DNA of 64,000 bases, taken from Vibrio sinus (GTDB lineage Bacteria > Pseudomonadota > Gammaproteobacteria > Enterobacterales > Vibrionaceae). The stretch is from the NCBI RefSeq assembly GCF_023634645.1, contig NZ_JAMKMR010000009.1:1-64000 (forward strand), read 5' to 3'. Numbering within the stretch: the first letter of the stretch is position 1; the number at the start of each line of letters is the position of its first letter. The notes under the pieces were generated by a model, which did not search any database, was not told the origin of the DNA, and worked only from the letters and a program-made list of their open reading frames with translations. The position numbers and the translations under genes were made by a program. This document shows positions 18,282 through 27,381 of this stretch, in pieces.

Positions 18282-20024
18282 ATGTATACTCTTCGCCCGT
18301 ACCAGGCTGAATCTGTCAAAGCTGTCATTCACTATTTTCGGAAACACTCGACGCCCGCAGTGATCGTATTGCCTACGGGAGCAGGCAAAAGTCTGGTCAT
18401 CGCTGAGTTAGCACGATTAGCAAAAGGAAGAGTATTGGTATTGGCTCACGTCAAAGAGCTGGTTGAGCAAAACCACGCAAAATACGAAGGGTATGGACTA
18501 AAAGGGGCCATATTTTCCGCTGGACTGGGTAGAAAAGAGACCAATCAGCAAGTCGTATTCGCATCTGTGCAGTCCGTTGCTCGCAATCTAGAAGAGTTTA
18601 AAAATCAATACTCCCTACTCGTTATCGATGAATGTCACCGAGTTCCCGACAACAAAAACAGTAGCTATCAAAAAGTGATCACTCACCTAAGTGAACACAA
18701 CCCGGGCATTAAAATCCTAGGCCTAACCGCAACCCCTTACCGCCTAGGTATGGGCTGGATTTACCAATATCACACTCGTGGACAAGTTCGCACTGAAGAA
18801 CCCCGGTTCTTTCGCGATTGTATCTTTGAGCTTCCGATTAACTACCTATTAGATGAAGGATTTCTCACTCCGGCCAAACTCATTGATGCTCCTGTACTAA
18901 GTTATGATTTCTCGCAACTTAAACCCGCCAATACCGGAAGATTTAAGGAAGCGGAATTGGACATGGTCATCGAGCAATCAAAGCGGGCGACGCCACAGAT
19001 CATCGGCCAAGTGTTACAAATGGCAAATAACAGAAAAGGCATCATGATTTTTGCTGCCACGGTCCGTCATGCTCAGGAAATTTATGCTCTCCTGCCCGAG
19101 CATCAGTCGGACATTGTTATCGGTGATACCCCCACTCCAGAGCGTGATGACATTATCCAGCGCTTTAAATCTCAAGAGCTGAAATACTTGGTTAACGTGT
19201 CTGTCCTGACAACCGGGTTCGATGCGCCCCATGTTGATCTGATTGCTATATTACGGCCCACAGAATCGGTCAGCTTATATCAACAAATCGTCGGCAGAGG
19301 GCTTAGGCTTTCGCCTGGGAAAACAGAATGCTTAGTGCTAGATTACGCAGGCAATAATTACGATTTATATCAGCCAGAAGTCGGTGAACCCAAGCCAGAT
19401 CCAGACAGTGAAATAGTGACTGTCCCCTGCCCAGCATGCGGCTTCAACAACAATTTTTGGGGTAAGCTAGATTCCAATGGCTTTTTGTTAGAGCACTTTG
19501 GCCGCCGATGCCAAGGCTACTTTTTCGATGAAGAGACTAACGAGCGTGAGCATTGTGGGTATCGTTTCCGCGCGAAGTATTGCAATGAATGTGGTGCTGA
19601 CAATGACATTGCCGCTCGTATATGTCATGAATGCGACGCCACTTTGGTTGACCCCGATAAAAAACTAAAAGAAGCACTCAACTTAAAAGATGCGCTCGTG
19701 TTTGAGTGTGAGGATATGCTGTTGTCTGTCTTTAAAGGTGAGAACAATAAACAAAGCTTGAAAGTCACCTACCTTGGCGCAGAACAAGTGCAAGTTCATG
19801 AATTTTGGTCTCTGACAACCAAAAAACAAAAGCAAACGTTTAAAGAAAAGTTCGTTCGTTCTCACCTTGCGGATAAACATCGACCATTTGACGATCACTC
19901 CCCCACAAAAGTTGAACGAAATCAGCACCGTTTCCGGCCTCCCCAGTTTATCATCGCACGCAAAGCAGGCCGATTCTGGAAGATTAGAGATAAAATATTT
20001 GAGGAAGAGCTCATAAGCAAATAA
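18282..20024 (+). CDS. radD: DNA repair superfamily 2 helicase RadD (YejH)
   Basis: ATP-dependent helicase-like protein of 580 aa involved in double-strand break repair. It shows the Q-like start TLRPYQAESV, Walker A PTGAGKS (residues 31-37), the DECH box in VIDECHRVP, motif III LTATPYRLG, motif V TTGFDAPHVD and motif VI QIVGRGLRLS. A cysteine-rich zinc-binding region follows (CPACGFNN, CGYRFRAKYCNECGADN, CHECDA), as in E. coli YejH/RadD. Length and divergent neighbour rsuA match that ortholog. Only about 100 bases separate the two starts, so promoters overlap. Confidence 0.94.
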   Translation: MYTLRPYQAESVKAVIHYFRKHSTPAVIVLPTGAGKSLVIAELARLAKGRVLVLAHVKELVEQNHAKYEGYGLKGAIFSAGLGRKETNQQVVFASVQSVARNLEEFKNQYSLLVIDECHRVPDNKNSSYQKVITHLSEHNPGIKILGLTATPYRLGMGWIYQYHTRGQVRTEEPRFFRDCIFELPINYLLDEGFLTPAKLIDAPVLSYDFSQLKPANTGRFKEAELDMVIEQSKRATPQIIGQVLQMANNRKGIMIFAATVRHAQEIYALLPEHQSDIVIGDTPTPERDDIIQRFKSQELKYLVNVSVLTTGFDAPHVDLIAILRPTESVSLYQQIVGRGLRLSPGKTECLVLDYAGNNYDLYQPEVGEPKPDPDSEIVTVPCPACGFNNNFWGKLDSNGFLLEHFGRRCQGYFFDEETNEREHCGYRFRAKYCNECGADNDIAARICHECDATLVDPDKKLKEALNLKDALVFECEDMLLSVFKGENNKQSLKVTYLGAEQVQVHEFWSLTTKKQKQTFKEKFVRSHLADKHRPFDDHSPTKVERNQHRFRPPQFIIARKAGRFWKIRDKIFEEELISK

Positions 20025-20098
20025 TGAATCATCGGGAATTCATTTTCGATTAATATAACCTGGTTTATATTAGGGAAACATAAATAACAAGGTTTAAT

Positions 20099-20494
20099 AT
20101 GCCAATGAGAAACATCACCATTTTATCTGCCTCTTTGATTTTTGGCATGCATATGGTTCCTGCGTACGCAGATCCAGGCCACCAAAATGGCCACGAATTG
20201 GTTCAAGATACCTATAAACCAGGCACCAGCGTAAAATTCGACGAAGATCAGGACGAAGTGTATGACGCTGTTCAAAAAGGTCTGATTAAACCATTTTCTG
20301 AGTTATATGATGCTGTTGATACTGAATTAAACGGCCGAGTCATTAAAGTCGAGCTAGAAGAAGACGACGGTCAATGGTTCTATGAACTTAAATTAGTGCA
20401 TAATCATAATGTTGTGAAGGTGAAATATAACGCAACGACATTAGCATTAATGGAAGTGAAAGGTCATAATATTCTAGAAATTATCAAAAGATAG
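20099..20494 (+). CDS. Periplasmic PepSY-domain protein
   Basis: Exported 131-aa protein with a signal peptide ending near AYA and a PepSY-like C-terminal half (VYDAVQKGLIKPFSELYDAV followed by LNGRVIKVELEEDDGQWFYELKLV and YNATTLALMEVKGHN). PepSY modules often accompany two-component systems and may modulate the sensor. The response-regulator gene begins 11 bases after its stop, so the three genes form an operon. AAGG precedes the ATG. Direct function unproven. Confidence 0.8.
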   Translation: MPMRNITILSASLIFGMHMVPAYADPGHQNGHELVQDTYKPGTSVKFDEDQDEVYDAVQKGLIKPFSELYDAVDTELNGRVIKVELEEDDGQWFYELKLVHNHNVVKVKYNATTLALMEVKGHNILEIIKR

Positions 20495-20505
20495 AGCATC
20501 ACTAA

Positions 20506-21165
20506 ATGAAAATACTCGTAGTAGAAGACGAGCCACGTCTAGGCGAACAAATCATTGAAACTTTAGAGCAAAATGGGTGGGTGCCTGAACTATCTCAAGA
20601 TGGCATTGACGCACTATACAGAGCCACCTCTGAAGAATGGGACACCATAGTGTTGGATTTAGGCCTGCCTAAGCTTGATGGCCTGACCGTCCTTAAAGGC
20701 ATTCGTGATGAAAACATTAATACGCCCGTCATTATTCTAAGCGCCAGAGATACATTGTCTCAGCGAGTCGAAGGGCTCAACTCTGGTGCAGATGACTACC
20801 TAACTAAGCCATTTGAGATGGCCGAATTGATTGCTCGTATTCGTGCCCACCTTCGCCGAGCATCAGGTAACGCGTCTCCAGTATTACAAATTGGCGATCT
20901 AAGTTTGGATACCCGAACGTCAAAAGTCCTTTGGCAAGGACAAGCGATCAGCCTTACCGCTCTAGAATATAAAGTCGTTGCTTACTTCATGCATAATCCA
21001 GAAAAAGTTATCTCTCGAACAGAACTGGTAGAGCATATCTATAAACAAGATTTTGATCGTGATTCCAACACCATTGAAGTGTTTATTGGCCGCATCCGCA
21101 AAAAAGTAGCGCCTAAAGTCATCAAAACCGTTCGTGGACTTGGATACCAATTGAATGCGGGCTAA
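20506..21165 (+). CDS. OmpR-family response regulator
   Basis: DNA-binding response regulator of 219 aa. The receiver domain has VEDE near the N-terminus, the phosphoacceptor Asp51 in VLDLGLPKLDG, and YLTKPF with the conserved Lys. The C-terminal winged helix shows LTALEYKVVAYFM and ending VRGLGYQL. It overlaps the sensor kinase gene by 11 bases and follows a PepSY gene. The architecture resembles QseBC/PhoPQ-like pairs, and in Vibrio the CarRS/VprAB system that controls lipid A modification; that identity is a guess from context. Confidence 0.92.
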   Translation: MKILVVEDEPRLGEQIIETLEQNGWVPELSQDGIDALYRATSEEWDTIVLDLGLPKLDGLTVLKGIRDENINTPVIILSARDTLSQRVEGLNSGADDYLTKPFEMAELIARIRAHLRRASGNASPVLQIGDLSLDTRTSKVLWQGQAISLTALEYKVVAYFMHNPEKVISRTELVEHIYKQDFDRDSNTIEVFIGRIRKKVAPKVIKTVRGLGYQLNAG

Positions 21166-22501
21166 GCAAAGTTTCATCCAACAATTAAGCTTAAAAAATC
21201 GTTTACTCCTAGCCGCATTATTATGGTTAAGTACTATGATTTGTGCCGCTGGCTTTGGCATGCCTTTATTAGTGAAAAATTATTTAACTCAAGATCTTAA
21301 AAGCCAGCTTAGCCTCTATATGGATCAAATCGTCGCCAATATCGAAGTAAAAAATGGAAAGATCGCATTAACTACGCGCTTGTCTGACCCTAGGTTTACT
21401 CGCCCCTATAGCGGCCTGTATTGGTCTATTACCACAGGGAAACAAACACTTCGCTCACGCTCACTCTGGGATAAGCGCCTAGAAATCAAGAAAACACCAC
21501 TCAAAACGATTATCAAAGGTGCTCAAGGGGAAGAACTGGTTTATTTATCCCAAGTTGTATATTTGCCCGATTTTCCTAATCCGGTAACAGTCATTATCGG
21601 TTCAACTGTTAGGCCACTAGAAAAGACCATACAGCAGCTAAAAGGTCAATTGTGGCTGATTTTAGCTGCGTTATACATTGGTGTGCTAGTACTCATTCGT
21701 CTTCAGGTAGGCTGGTCACTGAAGCCATTAAACAAAATGAAACGAGAACTTGGTTTACTAAAATCTGGTGAGCAAAGCTCTTTAGATGAAAGTTACCCTA
21801 AAGAAGTCTCTCCTCTTGTTGCTGATCTCAATGCGCTAATTTTCCACTATCAAGAGCTGCTAGAAAGAGCAAGAAATCACGCGGGTAATTTGTCTCACGC
21901 ACTTAAAACACCACTGTCTGTGCTAAAAAATGAAGTGACCCAGTTAGAAGAGCCGGAAAGAGAAAAGCTAACTCAGCCCGTTAAACAAATCCAAAACCAT
22001 ATTGACTATCACCTTGGCCGAGCCAGAATGGCAGGTTCAATGAATATATTATCGGTAAAAGCCCCCATCAGCGAACGTATTGACGCAATTTCCCTCGCCT
22101 TTGACAAGGTGTATGCAAGTCGAAATATCGTTTTAATCAATGAGCTGGATTCCGAACTTAAGGTGTCTGTTGACCCAACTGACCTAGATGAAATGGTCGG
22201 AAATTTACTAGAGAATGGCTATAAATGGGCGAAGTCTGTAATTCGTGTTTACAGTGAAACTCTAGAATCAAATCTCGTACAAATCATCATTGAAGACGAT
22301 GGCCCCGGCATAAAGGATGATAACTACCAAGACGTGGTAAAGCGTGGTGTGAGGCTAGACGAAACAACACCAGGATCAGGACTAGGTTTAAACATAGTAA
22401 GTGAAATGGCCCATAGTTATCGTGGGGCATTAGAGCTAGAGAGAGGAAAAATGGGTGGCTTAAAAGCAACACTCACACTTAAATTGGCATCCACTACCTA
22501 A
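21155..22501 (+). CDS. Sensor histidine kinase
   Basis: Membrane sensor kinase of 448 aa paired with the overlapping OmpR-type regulator. It has a membrane helix at about 15-40, a periplasmic domain to about 165, a second helix (LWLILAALYIGVLVLIRLQV), then the dimerisation box GNLSHALKTPLSVLKNEV with phosphorylatable His248 and an ATPase with N box (DEMVGNLLENGYKWA), DDGPGI and GSGLGLNIV. The HALKTPL form is shared with PhoQ-like sensors. The signal is unknown; the PepSY protein encoded upstream is a candidate periplasmic partner. Confidence 0.92.
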   Translation: MRAKQSFIQQLSLKNRLLLAALLWLSTMICAAGFGMPLLVKNYLTQDLKSQLSLYMDQIVANIEVKNGKIALTTRLSDPRFTRPYSGLYWSITTGKQTLRSRSLWDKRLEIKKTPLKTIIKGAQGEELVYLSQVVYLPDFPNPVTVIIGSTVRPLEKTIQQLKGQLWLILAALYIGVLVLIRLQVGWSLKPLNKMKRELGLLKSGEQSSLDESYPKEVSPLVADLNALIFHYQELLERARNHAGNLSHALKTPLSVLKNEVTQLEEPEREKLTQPVKQIQNHIDYHLGRARMAGSMNILSVKAPISERIDAISLAFDKVYASRNIVLINELDSELKVSVDPTDLDEMVGNLLENGYKWAKSVIRVYSETLESNLVQIIIEDDGPGIKDDNYQDVVKRGVRLDETTPGSGLGLNIVSEMAHSYRGALELERGKMGGLKATLTLKLASTT

Positions 22502-22510
22502 CCCCATGAT

Positions 22511-22526
22511 GAGGGCTGCGGCCCTC
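22511..22526. terminator. Hairpin between sensor kinase and dedA genes
   Basis: GAGGGC and GCCCTC pair around a 4-base loop between convergent genes, with AACTTT following on the plus strand. Confidence 0.6.
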
Positions 22527-22530
22527 AACT

Positions 22531-23115
22531 TTATCGACTCATTTTCCGCTTTCTGACTAACATGATTAACACCGCAACCATCACAGGCACGCCGATCATC
22601 AGCCAAAGTTGGTTATGCTGCGCAAACTGTTCAAGATTGTTTAGCAGTGATAGCTGGCTGACTCCTACCCCGAGCAAATAGCCCCACAATATAAATTGGC
22701 CGACGCCTAAAACTAACCCAATCGAAGAGTACATAGTAAAGCGCGTCCATCGAATATGATTAGAACCCGCGACAAAAGGGACCACCCAAGCAACCGGGCC
22801 GAGCAAACGGGCAAACGTCATGACATAGTTGCCACGTTTGTGCAGTAGGATACGGCAACGCGCTATTGGTCGCCGAGCTTTGGGCTGCCAGCGAACTATT
22901 TTTTTCTGTGCCTTAGTACCAATACTACGGCCCAAGATGAAGCTCGCCTGATCGCCAATAAAGCTACCAAGAAAGACAGCAAGCACACCATACCAACTGC
23001 CTTGATGTAATTGATAACCTGCAGCTAGCAGAAATGGCTCACCAGGCACAAATAGGTTTGGTCCTATCAGTGCGTCTAAAAACGCACCAACAAATAACCC
23101 AACACTTTCAATCAT
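22531..23115 (-). CDS. DedA family membrane protein
   Basis: Inner-membrane protein of 194 aa. It has the DedA features LDALIGPNLFVPGEPFLLAAGY, a GSFIGDQASFILGRSIG loop and FARLLGPVAWVVPFVAGSNHIRWTRF with the functional arginine region. DedA proteins are linked to undecaprenyl-phosphate or phospholipid recycling and envelope homeostasis. It is co-directional with, and 23 bases from, the glycosyltransferase gene upstream, so joint expression is likely; a shared lipid-linked sugar role is an inference. Confidence 0.87.
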   Translation of the reverse strand: MIESVGLFVGAFLDALIGPNLFVPGEPFLLAAGYQLHQGSWYGVLAVFLGSFIGDQASFILGRSIGTKAQKKIVRWQPKARRPIARCRILLHKRGNYVMTFARLLGPVAWVVPFVAGSNHIRWTRFTMYSSIGLVLGVGQFILWGYLLGVGVSQLSLLNNLEQFAQHNQLWLMIGVPVMVAVLIMLVRKRKMSR

Positions 23116-23138
23116 TAAATTGATCTGTTGATGGATTG

Positions 23139-23864
23139 TTACTGATTATAATGGCCGAACTTGTATTCCATCTCATTGTTTTTCATTTCTCCGAAAAAAA
23201 GACGGCGTACATTCGCTTTTAAATAAGTCATCCCCATTTTAAATATGCCATCTTGATCTAACCTTCTTGGGTCAAAGCCAAACGTTAAATGTAAAAAGCG
23301 AAAACGCCACGTTTTTCCTGCCCTTTTTACATAGTCACAGTCTTCACATAAGATGATTTTTTCATCAAAACCATTGATTTCATTATGTACGCGCCGAGTG
23401 GAAAAAATACAGGCACCGACTGCAGTAGGGAACACAAACTGAGTTGAAAATAGACCAAGGTTAAAAAGTGAATAACCTAATTTGTGAGTCAATGATAAGC
23501 TCTTGGCTCCCATAAACACACCCGCGACTTCTAGCTTTCGTTTTTCAAGCTGATCCATTGCTTTGGTTAAAAATTCAGGGTCCAAACGCACGTCCGCATC
23601 GAGAAATAATAGTCGCTCGTATTTTGCTAAACTTGCACCCGTGTTGCGCCCAAGGCTAACACCACGCGTATCCATTCTATGAATCATTAACTCTGGTAAA
23701 CTTGGTTCGTAAGCTGCTGCCACTTCGCAAGTTGCATCGTCACTGTCTGAGTCAACCAAAATTACTTCGAAATCCCTGAAGTTTTGCTTACTCAAATCAT
23801 CCATGAGTCGACCAATACATTTTTCTTCATTTAGAGTAATTACAACTACGCTTAATTTACTCAT
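23139..23864 (-). CDS. Family 2 glycosyltransferase
   Basis: GT-A fold glycosyltransferase of 241 aa. The N-terminus is SKLSVVVITLNEEKCIGRLM, followed by VDSDSDD and the metal-binding LLFLDADVRLD. It lacks membrane helices except perhaps a weak one near the middle, and the C-terminus is basic. Acceptor and donor are unknown. The dedA gene starts 23 bases downstream. Confidence 0.85.
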   Translation of the reverse strand: MSKLSVVVITLNEEKCIGRLMDDLSKQNFRDFEVILVDSDSDDATCEVAAAYEPSLPELMIHRMDTRGVSLGRNTGASLAKYERLLFLDADVRLDPEFLTKAMDQLEKRKLEVAGVFMGAKSLSLTHKLGYSLFNLGLFSTQFVFPTAVGACIFSTRRVHNEINGFDEKIILCEDCDYVKRAGKTWRFRFLHLTFGFDPRRLDQDGIFKMGMTYLKANVRRLFFGEMKNNEMEYKFGHYNQ

Positions 23865-24239
23865 CGCCTACTCCTTACTTCTAATTAGCTTACTTGGGTA
23901 TACGACCAAACTACGCTAACCTCACTTAACCAATAGTGATGATGCGGTTCACTTTCCGTTCATACAGTAATGCAGACTTATGACAGTTATTTTAACGTTA
24001 GGTATTACCCTCAAAGCCAGCTAGTTACGGCAGTTTGCAGACGCTTTGCTAATGTATTGAAACTTATGTTACTAGTATGGAAATCAGAATGGATTATAGT
24101 TGCTCTGAGCTCTAGAGAATGATAGTATCCGCGCTCACTTTGATGGTTTCTTTTATAGAAACGGTCAAAGCCCACGCATTGAGCAAGGTCGCATTGCCCA
24201 ATGTGCGAGTTAACTTTTTACTAATTTGAGAGTAAAACT
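23865..24239. other. Intergenic region glycosyltransferase / rplY
   Basis: Contains divergent promoter regions. A hairpin at 24138-24170 (CTTTGATGGTTTC / GAAACGGTCAAAG, 13-bp arms, one mismatch and one wobble) sits about 70-100 bases upstream of rplY. L25 autoregulates its own mRNA in enterobacteria, so this is a possible leader element; the equivalence is untested. Confidence 0.4.
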
Positions 24240-24518
24240 ATGAAATTTGAAGCAGTAGTACGTACTGAACTAGGTAAAGGTGCGAGCCGCCGCCTACGTC
24301 ACGCTGGCCAATTCCCAGCAGTTGTTTACGGTGGTGAAGCTGCCCCTGTATCCATCGCTCTAAACCATGACGATGTAATCAACCAAATGGATAAGCCTGA
24401 GTTCTACGAAGCAATCACTCTAGTGATCGGCGGCGAAGAAGTTAAGGTTAAGCCACAAGACGTTCAACGTCACGCTTACAAGCCAAAAGTTGAGCACATG
24501 GACTTCATCCGTATCTAA
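24240..24518 (+). CDS. rplY: 50S ribosomal protein L25
   Basis: 5S rRNA-binding ribosomal protein of 92 aa, the short single-domain form found in gammaproteobacteria. [20 protein letters not shown] and FPAVVYGG are diagnostic, as is the C-terminal [27 protein letters not shown] precedes the ATG. Codon use is that of a highly expressed gene. It is monocistronic, with a strong terminator at 24604-24636. Confidence 0.97.
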   Translation: MKFEAVVRTELGKGASRRLRHAGQFPAVVYGGEAAPVSIALNHDDVINQMDKPEFYEAITLVIGGEEVKVKPQDVQRHAYKPKVEHMDFIRI

Positions 24519-24933
24519 TTCTCTACCAAAGAATTTACCGGATTAAATCCAGCCTTTTGCATAAATGATTTTCGGCTTTACCAACCGAAATATCAAAAAA
24601 TTAGAAACCCTCGATGCTACCAACATCGAGGGTTTCGTCATTTTGAGCCGCTACTAATTCCTACCTATCTAACTGCAACCCTTGCCTTAAAGTAGCCCAA
24701 CTATATAAATACGGAAATAAATATATATACTCTCTATTAGTAAAGAATATTGTTATCATATTTTGAACCGAATTAATATCAACTCATATATATATTGAGC
24801 CTCGCCAAGTAGCTAGCATAATCAGAATTTATAAAAGCGGACATTGTATATATTGCAAATTATAAAAAATAATAATATTGCACTATTCACAATGTAAGTA
24901 AACTTGTTTGAAACAATATAGGTACTTAATACA
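24519..24933. other. Intergenic region downstream of rplY
   Basis: Contains the rplY terminator and a smaller hairpin (TTTCGG/CCGAAA near 24570-24587). The rest, to 24933, is very AT-rich with no recognised gene and serves as the promoter side of the MFS gene. Confidence 0.5.
24604..24636 (+). terminator. Terminator of rplY
   Basis: GAAACCCTCGATG and CATCGAGGGTTTC form a perfect 13-bp stem with a 7-base loop, followed by GTCATTTT. Confidence 0.8.
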
Positions 24934-26232
24934 ATGGTAGGTAACAAAAGAATAAATTCGAACTTTAGGAGAGTAGTCGTTGCTTTACTTTTCTTAGTAA
25001 CAATTATTAATTATATTGACCGCGCTTCTATTTCATTTGCATTTAACGAGCTTCATACATCAAAATCTGAGATCGGTCTAATCTTAGGGGGATTTGGTAT
25101 AGGCTATCTCATTACCACCTTTGTTGGTGGAATACTCGTTGACCGATTTGGGCCAAAAACCGTGTTGGTGGTTTCTGCTATTTTTTGGGCTATTGCCATG
25201 TTCACAACTGCCCTTACCTCTAGTTTTGCTATGCTGTTTGCTTCTCGTATCTTGCTTGGGCTAGCGGAAGGTCCAAACTTTCCAACGATGGCGAAAACGA
25301 TGTCCAACTGGTTGCCTCATGCCGAACGTGGACGATCTCTTTCCTATGGCCTGCTCGCAGTGCCGATTTCTCTTGCCATAGGCTCACCACTTATCGCCGA
25401 GCTGACTGTCCACTACACATGGCGTGGCATGTTTTTTATTTTGGGTGCCGTTGTGCTTGTCTGGGTTCCATTCTGGCTAAAACTATTTAAAAATACTCCA
25501 GAAGAGTCTAAACATGTAAGCCAAAATGAGCTGTCAGTTATTAATAAAGACATATCCGAAAATCAAAAAGATCTCGATGGCTCAGAAGTATCTTGGCGTT
25601 ATATGTTAACTAACCCAACACTGCTCTCTAATTACTGGGCATTTTTCGTATTCGGCTATTTTCTGTTCTTTTTTATGGGGTGGCTACCTAACTATTTACA
25701 CACAACCTATCATTTAAATATTAAGCAAGAAGGCTTCTTTTCTATCGCTCCTTGGGCGTTTGGCGCAATATTCATGTGGGGTGTTGGGTATTTTTCAGAC
25801 TTCCTAATGATTAAAACTAAAAGATTAAGACTCGCGCGATCCTACCCTATTATTATTTCACAGCTGCTCGCTTCTCTGTGTATTATTCCACTAGTTCTAA
25901 TTCATCACCCTAGTCTTATGATGGCAGCTATCTTGATATCCCTTGCCGTTGGCTTCAGTATGAGTGCCAATGCCAACTACACAGCCATCAATATTGATGT
26001 CGCTAAAAAACGAGCAGGAACAGCAACTGGGATTATGGAAGCCTGCTTTGCCGTTTCAGGCATCGTCGCTCCCATTATCACAGGCTACTTAGTCCAATTT
26101 ACTGGTACATTTAAATCTGGGTTGTTCCTACTGGTTGCATTTGGTTTATCTTCGGTGATTTTGTCACTTTTATTCCATCGACCAGATAACTCTATCAAAC
26201 AATCCTATCAATCTAACCTCAACCAAATATAA
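24934..26232 (+). CDS. MFS transporter, anion:cation symporter (ACS) family
   Basis: Twelve-helix inner-membrane transporter of 432 aa. VTIINYIDRASISFAF near the N-terminus and GGILVDRFGPKTVL (motif A) fit the ACS branch, which carries organic acids such as hexuronates, glucarate or phthalate. A central cytoplasmic loop lies near residues 190-215 and the GTATGIMEACFAVSGIVAP segment is typical of the C-half. No catabolic genes adjoin, so the substrate is open. No clear ribosome-binding site is seen, and the upstream region is very AT-rich. A peptidase gene follows after a terminator. Confidence 0.82.
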   Translation: MVGNKRINSNFRRVVVALLFLVTIINYIDRASISFAFNELHTSKSEIGLILGGFGIGYLITTFVGGILVDRFGPKTVLVVSAIFWAIAMFTTALTSSFAMLFASRILLGLAEGPNFPTMAKTMSNWLPHAERGRSLSYGLLAVPISLAIGSPLIAELTVHYTWRGMFFILGAVVLVWVPFWLKLFKNTPEESKHVSQNELSVINKDISENQKDLDGSEVSWRYMLTNPTLLSNYWAFFVFGYFLFFFMGWLPNYLHTTYHLNIKQEGFFSIAPWAFGAIFMWGVGYFSDFLMIKTKRLRLARSYPIIISQLLASLCIIPLVLIHHPSLMMAAILISLAVGFSMSANANYTAINIDVAKKRAGTATGIMEACFAVSGIVAPIITGYLVQFTGTFKSGLFLLVAFGLSSVILSLLFHRPDNSIKQSYQSNLNQI

Positions 26233-26264
26233 CCTTGCTTTAGGCATCTTATCCTATTGATAGT

Positions 26265-26294
26265 AAAGAATTTCACTTGATTGTGGAATTCTTT
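26265..26294 (+). terminator. Terminator of the MFS gene
   Basis: AAAGAATTTCAC and GTGGAATTCTTT form a 12-bp stem with one G-T pair and a 6-base loop, followed by TTTATATT. Confidence 0.75.
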
Positions 26295-26345
26295 TTATAT
26301 TAAAGTTCGGAGGACATAAGTGTGATTAACTAAATTGGCCAACTC

Positions 26346-27347
26346 ATGATCTTACCCAAGCCACTACTGCCAGGTGATTGCATAGGTTTCTTCTCTCCAT
26401 CATCGCCTGCAACCGTATTTGCCCCAAGCCGCTTTGAACGTGCAAAACGTTATTTGCAAGCAAAAGGCTTCAACCTAAAAGCTGGACTATTAACGGGAAA
26501 AAGTGACGGTTATCGTTCAGGGTCAATATGTGAACGTGCTGAGGAGCTTAATGCGCTGATCCGAGACCCAAGTGTTCGCTGTATTATGTCTACGATTGGT
26601 GGATACAATAGCAATGCAATACTTCCCTACATCGATTACGAAGCACTCAAAAATGACCCTAAAATTATTGTTGGGTATTCGGATGTTACTGCACTGCTTC
26701 TGGGCATTTACGCTCAAACCGGAATCATCACTTTCTATGGCCCGGCGTTAGTTGCCTCTTTTGGCGAATTTCCACCACTGGTAGACGAAACGTTCGAATC
26801 ATTTTTTCAGCTGCTTTGCCAGCGCCCGAGCCTACCCTACCGGTATGATATGCCACAACAATGGACAGATGTGAGAATTGACTGGGCAACACAAAATGCA
26901 GCGAAACCCGTACAGGAAAACCAGTGGCAATTTTTAGGCTCTGGTAGTGTAACGGGGCGGATAATTGGCGGGAACCTCAACACCATGCCAGGCATTTGGG
27001 CAAGCCCCTATATGCCCGAAATTCTACCAGGTGATATCTTGCTTATTGAAGACTCGCTGAAAGGTATTGAAGAAGTGGAGCGATCTTTTTGTCATCTCAA
27101 AGCGTGTGGTATTTTCGATAAAGTGTCGGCCATTATTTTGGGCAAGCACGAATTGTTTGATGATAAAAATACCGGCAGAACACCACTTGATGTATTACTG
27201 GAAGTGCTTCAAGGGCAAGAACTACCTATATTATATGGCTTTGACAGTTGTCATACTCACCCGATGCTAGTAACCCCTATCGGTGTACAGGCTAGTATTC
27301 ACTTCGATCATAAAACAATTCAACTCGAAAGCCCTTGTTGCCTTTAA
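26346..27347 (+). CDS. S66 family peptidase (LD-carboxypeptidase / MccF-like)
   Basis: Serine peptidase of 333 aa. The N-terminus GDCIGFFSPSSPA, the GGYNSNAILPYIDY segment and the nucleophile elbow VGYSDVTALL (Ser112) define family S66. LLIEDSLKGIEEVERS supplies the catalytic Glu and CHTHPMLVTPIG the catalytic His. The longer insert around 160-200 and the final motif lean toward MccF (microcin C immunity) rather than the murein tetrapeptidase LdcA. There is no signal peptide, so it acts in the cytoplasm. The ribosome-binding site is weak; a GGAGG farther upstream precedes a GTG that ends after three codons. Confidence 0.85.
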   Translation: MILPKPLLPGDCIGFFSPSSPATVFAPSRFERAKRYLQAKGFNLKAGLLTGKSDGYRSGSICERAEELNALIRDPSVRCIMSTIGGYNSNAILPYIDYEALKNDPKIIVGYSDVTALLLGIYAQTGIITFYGPALVASFGEFPPLVDETFESFFQLLCQRPSLPYRYDMPQQWTDVRIDWATQNAAKPVQENQWQFLGSGSVTGRIIGGNLNTMPGIWASPYMPEILPGDILLIEDSLKGIEEVERSFCHLKACGIFDKVSAIILGKHELFDDKNTGRTPLDVLLEVLQGQELPILYGFDSCHTHPMLVTPIGVQASIHFDHKTIQLESPCCL

Positions 27348-27381
27348 CGTGCTAGTGAGGAAACCAATAGGCAGGCTGGTG

